Source: Pseudomonas putida (GTDB taxonomy: Bacteria > Pseudomonadota > Gammaproteobacteria > Pseudomonadales > Pseudomonadaceae). Taken from it: a stretch of DNA of 64,000 nt. The translations under genes were made by a program, and so were the position numbers. Positions 17,221 through 25,408 of this stretch are shown here, one piece after another. Location: positions 85,300-149,299 of the forward strand of contig NZ_JANHKS010000010.1 in the NCBI RefSeq assembly GCF_028682175.1, in the 5' to 3' direction. Under the pieces are notes generated by a model. It saw only the letters and a program-made list of their open reading frames with translations. It ran no database searches and was not told the origin of the DNA. Every line of letters begins with the position of its first letter. The first letter of the stretch is position 1.

Positions 17221-17984
17221 GTTACATGCGGATTTCCACCTTGGCCGTCGCCAGCCTGCTCACCTTCCAGACCGCCCTGTTGCAGGCCGAAGAACTGCCC
17301 GCGCCGATCAAGGCGCTGGAAGCCAAGGGTGCCACGATCAAGGGCAGCTTCGATGCGCCCGGTGGGCTCAAGGGTTACGCCGCCGAATACCAGAAACAAG
17401 CCATGGCGCTGTACCTGACCGCCGATGGCAAGCACGTACTGGCGGGCAATCTGTTTGACGAGAAAGGCGAAGATTTGAGCGAGGCGCCGCTGCAGAAGCT
17501 GGTCTACGAGCCCATGACCAAAGAGATGTGGAACCAGATGGAAAACAGCACCTGGATCGCCGACGGCGCCAAGACCGCGCCCAAGGTCATCTACCTGTTC
17601 AGCGACGCCAACTGCCCGTACTGCAACATCTTCTGGGAACAGGCGCGGCCCTGGGTCAAGTCCGGCAAGGTGCAGTTGCGTCACATCATGGTCGGAGTGA
17701 TCCGCGAAGACAGCGCCGCCAAGGCCGCCACCCTGCTGGCTGATGCCAACCCTGAACTGGCCCTGCAGAAGCACGAACAGGCGGGCAAGAGCAGCACGCT
17801 CAAGGCCATGGACACCATCCCCAAAGACATCCAGGCCAAGCTCGATGCGAACATGAAGCTGATGGACGACATGGGCCTGTCGGCGACACCGTCGATTTTC
17901 TACAAGGATGCCAATGGCCACCTGCAACAGCAACAAGGCGCACCGCGGCCTGACGTGCTGGCGAAGATGATGGGGCCTAAATAA
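17217..17984 (+). CDS. dsbG: Thiol:disulfide isomerase DsbG
   Basis: Encodes 255 residues. A signal peptide (about 1-24, ending LLQAEE) is followed by the DsbC/DsbG dimerisation domain and a catalytic thioredoxin domain with SDANCPYCNIFW (CPYC near 131) and the Thr-cis-Pro loop SATPSIFY. DsbG keeps single periplasmic cysteines reduced and draws electrons from DsbD. As third gene of the operon its coupling to a copper-responsive system would make sense, because copper oxidises protein thiols. Confidence 0.92.
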   Translation: MSYMRISTLAVASLLTFQTALLQAEELPAPIKALEAKGATIKGSFDAPGGLKGYAAEYQKQAMALYLTADGKHVLAGNLFDEKGEDLSEAPLQKLVYEPMTKEMWNQMENSTWIADGAKTAPKVIYLFSDANCPYCNIFWEQARPWVKSGKVQLRHIMVGVIREDSAAKAATLLADANPELALQKHEQAGKSSTLKAMDTIPKDIQAKLDANMKLMDDMGLSATPSIFYKDANGHLQQQQGAPRPDVLAKMMGPK

Positions 17985-18492
17985 GCCCGAGAGCTGTGCA
18001 GGGTGTACCGGCCTCATCGCGAGCAAGCTCACTCCTACAGGATTGCAGCATTCCCTCGCCTCGCATCCATCCGTAGGAGCGCGCTTGCCCGCGACAGGGC
18101 CCTGCCAGGCAATAGAGGTGTGGCGGATGTACCACCGTCGTCGCGGGCAAGCGCGCTCCTACAGCGGCGCATCGATTATTTGCCACACCCCGCAGGAGCG
18201 CGCTTGCCCGCTACGGGGCCATGTCAGGCGATAGCGATGTGGCGGATGTACCACCGTCATCGCGGGCAAGCGCGCTCCTACAGCGGTCCACCGATTATTT
18301 GAAATGCACAGTCCTGTAGGAGTGAGCTTGCTCGCGATAGGGCCCTGTCAGGCGACGCAGATGTCTGTAATACCCCTGTGACCTTCTGACCAATGGTCGC
18401 CCCCTCCCGAACCGTGGATACTGCGCCGGCTGTTCATCCATGTAAGAATGTCGATCAACATTTCAAGAGCCATAGTCGGGAGGCTCCTTTCA
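17985..18492. repeat. REP cluster of two families with a tandem duplication of about 119 bases
   Basis: Six REP arms lie at 18014-18040, 18073-18098, 18140-18164, 18193-18214, 18258-18283 and 18315-18340. The outer two are of the GAGTGAGCTTGCTCGC kind; the inner four are of the GAGCGCGCTTGCCCGC kind and make two hairpins that repeat with a period near 119 bases, including the shared loop sequence GTGGCGGATGTACCACCGTC. The rest of the gap holds the tetR-type gene promoter. Confidence 0.85.
18388..18398. promoter_or_regulatory. Candidate TetR operator GACCAATGGTC
   Basis: Inverted repeat GACCA-A-TGGTC about 95 bases before the TetR-family gene. GACC/GGTC half sites are common in TetR-family operators, so autoregulation is plausible. 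Inference from position and symmetry. Confidence 0.45.
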
Positions 18493-19059
18493 ATGCGTTA
18501 CGCCGAAGATCATAAAGCCCAAACCCATCAGCGCATCCTTGTCGAGGCGGGCGCGCGGTTTCGTCGTGACGGTATCGGCGCGACCGGTTTGCAGCCGCTG
18601 ATGAAGGCATTGGGGCTGACCCACGGTGGCTTTTACGCCCACTTCAAATCCAAGGATGATCTGGTCGAAAAGGCCCTGCGTTGCGCGGTGGACAGTTTGC
18701 AGGCATCGCGCGCTGAAAAGCTGGGCAATGACACCTCGGCCGAGGCGTTCATTGATATGTACCTGGCCCCGGCTCATCGTCTGGAGCCGGAGAACGGCTG
18801 CCCGTTGCCGACCATGTCCTCGGAACTCGGCCAGCGCGGCCAGCCGAGCGAAATCACCGACGAGCTGATCAACAGCATGCTCGCGGCACTTCAGGCCGGC
18901 ATGCCCGAGGGCTCCGAGAACAGCGACAAGGCCGTGATGATGATGTCCAGCCTGGTCGGCGCCCTGGTCCTGGCCCGTAGCGCCAAAGACCCGCAACTGG
19001 CCGAGCGCATCCTCAAGACCACCCGCGAGCAGCTCAAGCTGCAGATCCCTCAGGCATGA
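18493..19059 (+). CDS. TetR-family transcriptional regulator
   Basis: Encodes 188 residues. The N-terminal helix-turn-helix reads THQRILVEAGARFRRDGI, GLQPLMKALGLTHGGFYAHF and KSKDDLVEKAL. The C-terminal ligand domain includes ENGCPLPTMSSELGQRG, typical of the subgroup near AcrR/NemR-like repressors with a conserved Cys in the Gly-Cys motif. The start is the ATG at 18493 with GGGAGGC upstream. It converges on the ketoacyl synthase gene; whether it controls that gene is unknown. Confidence 0.85.
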   Translation: MRYAEDHKAQTHQRILVEAGARFRRDGIGATGLQPLMKALGLTHGGFYAHFKSKDDLVEKALRCAVDSLQASRAEKLGNDTSAEAFIDMYLAPAHRLEPENGCPLPTMSSELGQRGQPSEITDELINSMLAALQAGMPEGSENSDKAVMMMSSLVGALVLARSAKDPQLAERILKTTREQLKLQIPQA

Positions 19060-19065
19060 GGTGAA

Positions 19066-19093
19066 ATGCCCCTGCCGCCACAGGCAGGGGCAT
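19066..19093. terminator. Bidirectional terminator-like hairpin between convergent genes
   Basis: A perfect 11-base stem, ATGCCCCTGCC (19066-19076) with GGCAGGGGCAT (19083-19093), closes a six-base loop between the convergent TetR and ketoacyl synthase genes. A short T-rich stretch follows on the plus strand. Confidence 0.7.
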
Positions 19094-19103
19094 GGCGTTT
19101 CAA

Positions 19104-20378
19104 TCAGGCTTCGAAGCGGCGGAACAACACGCTCGCATTGACGCCGCCAAAGCCGAAGCCGTTGGACAGCGCATACTCGATCTTCATCGGACGCGCCTTG
19201 CCGTGGACGATATCGATGCCCGCTGCCGCCTCATCCGGCTTCTCCAGGTTCAACGTCATCGGCGCAATCTGATCCCGAATCGCCAGCGCGGTGAAAATCG
19301 CCTCGATGCCACCCGCCGCACCCAGCAGGTGCCCGGTCGCTGACTTGGTCGACGTCACCGCCACCCCGCCCTGATCGCCGAACACTGTCTTGATCGCCGC
19401 CATCTCGCCCTTGTCACCCACCGGCGTTGAAGTGGCGTGGGCGTTCAGATGCGCAATGTCGGACGGCTTGATGCCGGCCTGGCGAATGGCCGCCTGCATG
19501 GCCCGACGTGCGCCGCTGCCGTCCTCGGGGCCGGCGGTCAGGTGATAGGCGTCGGCGCTGGTGCCATAACCCACCAGTTCGACAATTGGCTTGGCACCTC
19601 GCGCCAGCGCATGCTCAAGAGACTCGATGACCATGATGCCGGCACCCTCACCCATCACGAAGCCGTCGCGGTCCTGATCGAACGGCCGCGAAGCGCGCTC
19701 TGGCGTGTCGTTGAAGCCACTGGAGAGCGCCCGCGCCGCCGCGAATCCACCCAGCGACACTCGGTCGATGCAGGCCTCGGCCCCGCCGCATATGGCGATG
19801 TCCGCCTCACCGGCGAGGATCATCCGCGCCGCATCGCCGATGGCCTGCACACCTGCGGCGCAAGCGGTCACTGGCGCGCCAAGCGGTCCCTGGAAACCAT
19901 GCTGAATAGAAACGTGCCCGGCCGCCAGATTGACCAGAAACGATGGAATGGTAAACGGCGAAAGCCGGCGTGGCCCACGAGAGTCGGTGGTGCGTACCGC
20001 ATCGGCAATCGAGACGAAACCGCCCACCCCGGAACCGATGATCGTCGCCGTGCGCTCGCGCTCCTCATCAGTGGAGGGTGCCCAGCCCGCCTGCGCCACC
20101 GCCTGCTGGGCCGCACCGAGGGCAAACAGGATGAAACGGTCCATCTTCTTCTGCTCTTTGGGCGGCGCTGCGGCGTCAGCGTCGAACCCGGCTTCGGCAT
20201 CCTCGGCCAGCGTCGGCACTGGCCCGCCGACCTTGGCCGGCAGATCAGCCACTGTTTCCTCAGGCAGCCGGACGATACCGGAGCGCCCTTCGAGCAGCCG
20301 CTGCCAGACGGCCTCGACTCCCGTACCCAAAGGCGTCACCAGCCCCATCCCCGTGACTACGATGCGACGTGCGTTCAT
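19104..20378 (-). CDS. Beta-ketoacyl-ACP synthase, KAS II (FabF) type
   Basis: Encodes 424 residues. The catalytic triad is visible: Cys173 in VTACAAG, His314 in LNAHATSTPVGD and His350 in SATGHLLGAAGG, with Lys345. The acidic insert before KKMDRFILFALG fits FabF. It condenses malonyl-ACP with acyl-ACP in fatty acid elongation. No acpP or fabG is adjacent, so it is a stand-alone paralogue, comparable to FabF2 of P. aeruginosa, rather than the fab-operon copy. The ATG of MNARRIVVTGMG is the standard start. Confidence 0.88.
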   Translation of the reverse strand: MNARRIVVTGMGLVTPLGTGVEAVWQRLLEGRSGIVRLPEETVADLPAKVGGPVPTLAEDAEAGFDADAAAPPKEQKKMDRFILFALGAAQQAVAQAGWAPSTDEERERTATIIGSGVGGFVSIADAVRTTDSRGPRRLSPFTIPSFLVNLAAGHVSIQHGFQGPLGAPVTACAAGVQAIGDAARMILAGEADIAICGGAEACIDRVSLGGFAAARALSSGFNDTPERASRPFDQDRDGFVMGEGAGIMVIESLEHALARGAKPIVELVGYGTSADAYHLTAGPEDGSGARRAMQAAIRQAGIKPSDIAHLNAHATSTPVGDKGEMAAIKTVFGDQGGVAVTSTKSATGHLLGAAGGIEAIFTALAIRDQIAPMTLNLEKPDEAAAGIDIVHGKARPMKIEYALSNGFGFGGVNASVLFRRFEA

Positions 20379-20502
20379 GGCTTCACCCTTTAAACCTTCA
20401 TTGCATGGAAAGGCGCAGATTCAAGCGCCAGATGTGTAACGTCGTGCCTGCGATTGCCCATGAGTCTGTGTCCATGGGCGTTGAGCGTAGCAATCGAGGT
20501 AT

Positions 20503-20516
20503 ATTACGACCGTAAT
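20503..20516. promoter_or_regulatory. Candidate operator ATTACGACCGTAAT upstream of the KAS gene
   Basis: Inverted repeat ATTACG-AC-CGTAAT in an AT-rich stretch about 125 bases before the ketoacyl synthase start. It resembles a TetR- or MarR-type operator. It differs from the site before the nearby TetR gene, so a separate regulator is possible. Confidence 0.4.
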
Positions 20517-20593
20517 TTTCAAGATTATATGATTTTTGTCATTTGAAGTGTCAAGCCCGGGCGATGACTGCAACCTCATCCCCCAACTGTCAC

Positions 20594-20625
20594 TGGAAAA
20601 AAAAGACCGATCATCGATCGGTCTT
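20594..20625 (-). terminator. Rho-independent terminator of the comEA-like gene
   Basis: On the minus strand, stem AAGACCGAT/ATCGGTCTT (20603-20611 and 20617-20625) with a five-base loop, followed by a run of T (the A run starting near 20597 on the plus strand). It lies 17 bases after the stop. Confidence 0.85.
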
Positions 20626-20641
20626 CTGCTGCGTCCGCGGC

Positions 20642-20974
20642 TCAGTCAAGCGCCAGCTTTTCCCGGTTCCTGTCGACCAGCGCCTTGCCGATGCCCTTGA
20701 CCTCAATCAACTCGTCGACCGACGCAAACGCACCGTTTTCATCACGATAGGCGACGATCGCCGCTGCCTTGCCTGCGCCAATGCCGGACAGTTCCTTGTG
20801 CAGGACGTCCGCTGAAGCGGTGTTGATGTTGACTTTGCCCGACTGCGCTGCGGGTGCGGCCATCGTCGTGGCGGGCGCCGGGCTGGCTGTCGCGGCTGGG
20901 GTTTGTGCGTTGGCAGCCATCGAGAAGCTGGCGACCACGGCGAGGACGAGGGAAGAAAGGTAGGACATGCGCAT
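20642..20974 (-). CDS. ComEA-like helix-hairpin-helix DNA-binding protein, exported
   Basis: Encodes 110 residues. A signal peptide (about 1-23, ending AANA) is followed by an Ala/Pro/Thr-rich linker and a helix-hairpin-helix domain, VNINTASADVLHKELSGIGAG and VDELIEVKGIGKALVDRN. This is the ComEA family, periplasmic DNA-binding proteins of natural transformation; in Pseudomonas a copy sits next to wbpM. A real role in DNA uptake is not shown. A second in-frame ATG (MSYLSS) two codons in is an alternative start. Confidence 0.87.
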   Translation of the reverse strand: MRMSYLSSLVLAVVASFSMAANAQTPAATASPAPATTMAAPAAQSGKVNINTASADVLHKELSGIGAGKAAAIVAYRDENGAFASVDELIEVKGIGKALVDRNREKLALD

Positions 20975-20999
20975 GAGTAATACTCCATGACATCGTTGA

Positions 21000-21032
21000 T
21001 TAGGGAGCAGCTTTCCTGAGCTGCTTCCCTAA
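21000..21032 (-). terminator. Hairpin between wbpM and the comEA-like gene
   Basis: Arms TTAGGGAGCAGCT (21000-21012) and AGCTGCTTCCCTAA (21019-21032) pair with one bulge. It follows the wbpM stop by about 95 bases on the minus strand and precedes the comEA-like gene. No T run follows, so it could be a weak terminator or a leader structure. Confidence 0.5.
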
Positions 21033-21125
21033 CCTAGACCAATCTCATGAACTCACCCGCGATGATGCGTCACCGGATATGTCCCCCCGCAACGGGAGGC
21101 CGGGGCAACGCATCAGGGATCCGGA

Positions 21126-23120
21126 TCAGGGCTCCTGGCGGCGCTGCTGGTGTATCCAGTCGACGATTTCGCCTTCCGGTGCGTAGCCACTCACGGTGTC
21201 CCGCAGAATCTGCCGGACCCGGTCGTAGTCGTCCTCTTCCACGGCCTTGAGCAGGTCCGAGAGCACCAGCTTGAAGCCTTCCCAGGGCAGGAAGTCTTCG
21301 TGGGCACTCATGATCATCGGGTGGCTGGTGGCAACAACGTTATCGCCGATCAGCAACTCCTCGTATAACTTTTCACCCGGCCGCAGCCCGGTGAACTCGA
21401 TGGCGATGTCGCCGTGAGGGTTCTTTTCGGACCGAACGCTCAGGCCCGACAGGTGCACCATCTTCTCCGCCAGCTCGATGATCTTGACCGGCTCACCCAT
21501 GTCGAGCACGAACACATCGCCGCCCTGCCCCATGGAGCCCGCCTGGATCACCAATTGGGCCGCTTCCGGAATCGTCATGAAGTACCGGGTGATGCGCGGA
21601 TGGGTGACCGTTACCGGGCCACCTGACTTGATCTGCTTGTGGAACAGCGGAATGACCGAGCCCGATGACCCCAGCACGTTGCCGAAGCGGACCATGATGA
21701 AGCGTGTCTTGTTGACCTGGTGAACCCGGGAGCGGTCACCGAACATCACCGGTGCCACTTCGCGGCTCAGGGCCTGCAGGATCATCTCGGCCAGGCGCTT
21801 GGTGCTGCCCATCACGTTGGTGGGCCGCACGGCCTTGTCGGTGGAAATCAGCACGAAGTTGGCCACACCGGCCTGCAACGCAGCCTGCGCCGTATTCAGC
21901 GTGCCAATGACGTTATTGATCACACCTTCGGCAATGTTGTGCTCGACCATTGGCACATGCTTGTAGGCGGCGGCGTGGTAGACGGTGTCGACCTTCCAGG
22001 TCTTCATGACGTCCAGCAGCTTCTCGTGGTTGCGCACCGAGCCAAGGATGGGCAGCACATTCACCCGCAGGGATTCGGCATTCACCCGCTGCTCAAGCTC
22101 GGACAGGATCGAGTACAGGTTGAACTCGCCGTGATCGACCAGCAGCAAGGTGCTGGGGCGCAGGGAGAGAATCTGCCGGCACAGCTCCGAGCCGATGGAG
22201 CCGCCCGCACCGGTCACCAGTACGACCTGGCCCTTGATGCAGTGCTCCAGCAGGCCCTCCTGGGCGGGCACAGAGTCCCGGCCGAGCAGGTCGGCGATAT
22301 CGACTTCCTGCAGGTCATCGACCTTGACCCGACCAGTGGCCAGGTCGGAGAAATTCGGAACGCTGCGCACATGCAGCGGAAAACCTTCGAGGAAGCCCAG
22401 GATTTCCCGGCGCCGTGCCCGGGCCGACGAAGGGATGGCCAGGAGAATTTCCTGCGCCCCCGTCACGTCGATCATCTGCTGGATGTGCTTGGGCTTGTAG
22501 ACCTGCAAGCCGGATATGACCCGGTTGGAGATCGAGGAATCGTCGTCGATGAACGCGACCGGACGCATCGCCCGGCCCATGCGCAGTGCCGTGGCCAACT
22601 GGTTGCCGGCAGCGCCTGCGCCGTAGATCGCAACCCTTGGCAGGCCATTGTCGCGACTGGTGAACGGCACGTGCTGCGCAGCCGAGAACCAGTCACCCAG
22701 GAAATATTGGCGCATGGCCAGCCGCAGGCCACCGATCATGACCAGGCTGAGCCACCAGTAGTTGAACATCAGCGAGCGCGGCACCACATGCTGGTGGTTG
22801 CTGTAGAGGTACACCACCATGCCCAGGCTCAATGCAGACAGGCTGACGGCCTTGATGATCGCCACCAGGGCATCGTTGCCGAAGTAGCGCATGACCGCAC
22901 GGTACATGCCGAAACGAACGAAGAAGGGAATGGCCACGACGGGGGCGCAGAGGAAAAGCCAGGTATGCACTTCAAACGGGTTGATCATCTCGTCGATGCC
23001 GAGACGAACCACGAACGCCATCCACAGCGAGAACCAGACTAGAAAGATGTCTGTGATGACCTGAATGATGCGTTTCTTGCGACGTGGCAACGCGAGCAGC
23101 AAAGCGCGTACTTTATCCAT
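21126..23120 (-). CDS. wbpM: UDP-GlcNAc 4,6-dehydratase WbpM
   Basis: Encodes 664 residues, the length of P. aeruginosa WbpM. Four hydrophobic segments fill the first 120 residues, then a Rossmann region (VAIYGAGAAGNQLATAL) and a second, catalytic SDR domain starting VVLVTGAGGSIGSELCRQIL. STDKAVRPTNVMGSTKR is the dehydratase signature with the catalytic Lys. It makes UDP-4-keto-6-deoxy sugar from UDP-GlcNAc, the precursor of QuiNAc and FucNAc. The start has GAGGGAAGC upstream. It is the distal end of the O-antigen locus, as in P. aeruginosa, with its own upstream gap. Confidence 0.93.
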   Translation of the reverse strand: MDKVRALLLALPRRKKRIIQVITDIFLVWFSLWMAFVVRLGIDEMINPFEVHTWLFLCAPVVAIPFFVRFGMYRAVMRYFGNDALVAIIKAVSLSALSLGMVVYLYSNHQHVVPRSLMFNYWWLSLVMIGGLRLAMRQYFLGDWFSAAQHVPFTSRDNGLPRVAIYGAGAAGNQLATALRMGRAMRPVAFIDDDSSISNRVISGLQVYKPKHIQQMIDVTGAQEILLAIPSSARARRREILGFLEGFPLHVRSVPNFSDLATGRVKVDDLQEVDIADLLGRDSVPAQEGLLEHCIKGQVVLVTGAGGSIGSELCRQILSLRPSTLLLVDHGEFNLYSILSELEQRVNAESLRVNVLPILGSVRNHEKLLDVMKTWKVDTVYHAAAYKHVPMVEHNIAEGVINNVIGTLNTAQAALQAGVANFVLISTDKAVRPTNVMGSTKRLAEMILQALSREVAPVMFGDRSRVHQVNKTRFIMVRFGNVLGSSGSVIPLFHKQIKSGGPVTVTHPRITRYFMTIPEAAQLVIQAGSMGQGGDVFVLDMGEPVKIIELAEKMVHLSGLSVRSEKNPHGDIAIEFTGLRPGEKLYEELLIGDNVVATSHPMIMSAHEDFLPWEGFKLVLSDLLKAVEEDDYDRVRQILRDTVSGYAPEGEIVDWIHQQRRQEP

Positions 23121-23609
23121 GCTTCCCTCGAACAAATGTTCTATCTCCTATCGACCCGCAAATACCGGGAATGTATCCCTGCCATGCAAGGGTCCCCACA
23201 AAGGCGGAAAAATCGCCTCAGCGCTGACTACAGCCATCCTCGTGCCCCACGACGGCTCCATGGCTGCCCGACGACGCGGACATCATGCGCGCAAATCGCG
23301 ACAGCTTGGCGAGTGACAACGATCAGAAAATGATCACACCGACATCAGGCATCACCTGAAGCTGTGCTCACCGTGGTTCAACGGTGAGACGGCACTGCTT
23401 CCCGGAGCCCCAATACTTTGCTGCCGCACTGAGGCCGGCAAATGAGGGTAACTGCAGTGTCTACGACAAAATTCTGGGCAAGAATAAGCCATACACTGGA
23501 AAACCGCGAGAAATTCACCTCGCGATTGCCGGACAGATGTCGTGGGAAACAGAAAAAAACCCTGACGGCCACCTGACGTTCAGGTCCGGTGGCCGTGATG
23601 GGCCGGGCG
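23121..23609. other. 489-base gap between the phosphomannomutase gene and wbpM
   Basis: Contains the phosphomannomutase terminator at its upper end and presumably the wbpM promoter. An 8-base perfect stem CTCACCGT/ACGGTGAG lies at 23367-23388. I see no small gene with a convincing ribosome binding site. Confidence 0.5.
23558..23600 (-). terminator. Rho-independent terminator of the phosphomannomutase gene
   Basis: On the minus strand a GC-rich stem, ACGGCCACCGGACCTGAA pairing back to TTCAGGTGGCCGT apart from a small bulge, is followed after CAGGG by seven T. It starts about ten bases beyond the stop codon. Confidence 0.85.
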
Positions 23610-24983
23610 TTACCCGGCGTTCAACAGCGCTTCGATTTCCTTTACCTTGGCCTCGACCAGCGGCATGTCACGGCGACTTTCCACGTTCAGACGCAACAGC
23701 GGCTCGGTATTGGAGCCACGCAGGTTGAACCGCCACTCGGCAAATTCAACGCTGATACCATCGGTTTTGTCGACGTTCGTGCTCAAGGCCGAATAATGCT
23801 CCAGCACCTTGGCCAGGATCCCCTTGACGTCCGACACCTTGTAGTTGATCTCGCCGCTGCACGGGTAGGCTTCCATGCGCTCATCGACCAGCTCGGAAAA
23901 GCGCTTGCCCGACACCGACATCAGCGCCGTGACTAGCAACCACGGAATCATCCCGCTGTCGCAGTAGGCAAAATCGCGGAAATAGTGGTGTGCGCTCATT
24001 TCGCCGCCGTACACGGCGTCTTCCTTGCGCATCCGCTCCTTGATGAACGCGTGACCGGTTTTGCACAGCACTGGCGTGCCGCCGGCAAGCTGGACCTGAT
24101 CGATGGTGTTCCAGGTCAGGCGCGGGTCATGGATGATCTTGGAACCCGGATGTTGCTTGAGCAACATTTCCGCCAGCAGCCCTACCAGGTAGTAGCCTTC
24201 GACGAAACGCCCGCGCTCGTCGAAGAAGAAGCAGCGATCGAAGTCCCCGTCCCAGGCCAGGCCAATGTCGCAGCCGTGCTTGAGCAACGCTTCGCGGGTG
24301 ATGGTGCGGTTTTCCGGCAGCAGCGGGTTGGGCACGCCATTGGGGAAGTTGCCGTCAGGCTCGGCGTTGATGATCACCCATTCAAAGGGCAGCTTGCCCT
24401 TGATCGCTTCAAGTGCCGGGCCGACTGCACCGTTGCCCGGGTCGGCGAGAATCTTCAGCGGGCGCAGTTGCGCGCCTTCGATGTAGGTCAGCAAGTGAGC
24501 GATGTAGGCGGACTTGTCTGGCGCCTGTCTGACTCTGCCTGGCGTGGCTGAAGCCTGGCCGAAATCACCGGCATCGACACGCTGGCGGATCGCGTCCAGG
24601 CCGCTGTCGCCGCTGATGGGACGGGATTCGCGCTGCACCAGTTTCATGCCGTTGTAGCCTTTGGGGTTGTGGCTGGCGGTCACCATCACCCCGCCATCAG
24701 CCTTGTAATGGCTGGTGGCAAAATACACTTCTTCGGTTCCGCAAAGGCCGATGTCGATCACATCCGCGCCTGCTTCCTGGATGCCATTCATCAGAGCCTG
24801 GGCCAGGCCAGGGCTTTCAAGACGCATGTCCCTGCCGACGACGATAGTTTTCGCGCCCAACTGCGCCACCATGGCGCGCCCGATACGATAGGCGATGTCG
24901 GCGTCCAGATCGGTTGGGACCTGCCCGCGAATATCGTAGGCTTTGAAACAACGGGTCTGAATTACGGGATAGTCGGGTTTCAT
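23610..24983 (-). CDS. cpsG: Phosphomannomutase (CpsG/ManB type)
   Basis: Encodes 457 residues, the size of E. coli CpsG. FKAYDIRG near the start, the phosphoserine loop VMVTASHNPKGYNGMK, metal-binding DGDFDRCFFFDE, sugar-binding GGEMSAHHYFRDF and phosphate-binding RGSNTEPLLRLN are all in order. It interconverts mannose 6-phosphate and mannose 1-phosphate for GDP-mannose and derived sugars. It is distinct from AlgC in sequence start. No GDP-mannose pyrophosphorylase or dehydratase gene is in the window. It lies between the AsnB-like gene and wbpM with its own terminator. Confidence 0.88.
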   Translation of the reverse strand: MKPDYPVIQTRCFKAYDIRGQVPTDLDADIAYRIGRAMVAQLGAKTIVVGRDMRLESPGLAQALMNGIQEAGADVIDIGLCGTEEVYFATSHYKADGGVMVTASHNPKGYNGMKLVQRESRPISGDSGLDAIRQRVDAGDFGQASATPGRVRQAPDKSAYIAHLLTYIEGAQLRPLKILADPGNGAVGPALEAIKGKLPFEWVIINAEPDGNFPNGVPNPLLPENRTITREALLKHGCDIGLAWDGDFDRCFFFDERGRFVEGYYLVGLLAEMLLKQHPGSKIIHDPRLTWNTIDQVQLAGGTPVLCKTGHAFIKERMRKEDAVYGGEMSAHHYFRDFAYCDSGMIPWLLVTALMSVSGKRFSELVDERMEAYPCSGEINYKVSDVKGILAKVLEHYSALSTNVDKTDGISVEFAEWRFNLRGSNTEPLLRLNVESRRDMPLVEAKVKEIEALLNAG

Positions 24984-25408
24984 GTGTAAGACCTATGCGA
25001 CGAAACAGCCCGAAGGCTCCTCTGTTTAGTATGAAGCAGCCCTCTGAACGGACTGCACGCTACCCTCGTGCATAACAGCGTGAGGCGACCCTTAGGCACC
25101 GAAAAAGCGGATTTGTTATCAATACCACGACATTTATCTCGGCCACCCCCACACCTGCCCTGTACGGCAAGAACGATAGCCGCACCTGCGGCGCTGGCAA
25201 GGCAGTGCCTGGCTGAATGTGTTTGCAGGGGTGTCAAATGTGCTCGAGTGCTCAAACCCGGCCCTTTGCGTGCATTGCGCAGCAAGTGACGAACGGCGGG
25301 AAAAGCGTGAGGAAGGTGTAGCGAAGGGGCCTGCACGCCTCGAATCCAGCACGACGGGGCTGGATTCGAGACGGCAGGTGCATCCGCGCCAGAATGGCGC
25401 AGAACGGA
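24984..25408. other. 425-base gap between the asnB-like and phosphomannomutase genes
   Basis: Non-coding by composition. It holds the hairpin at 25339-25370 near the upper end and presumably the phosphomannomutase promoter. No small gene is supported. Confidence 0.5.
25339..25370. terminator. Perfect 12-base stem hairpin after the asnB-like gene
   Basis: CTCGAATCCAGC (25339-25350) pairs perfectly with GCTGGATTCGAG (25359-25370) around an eight-base loop. It lies 39 bases beyond the asnB-like stop. Neither side has a T run, so it may be a processing or stability element instead of a classical terminator. Confidence 0.55.
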
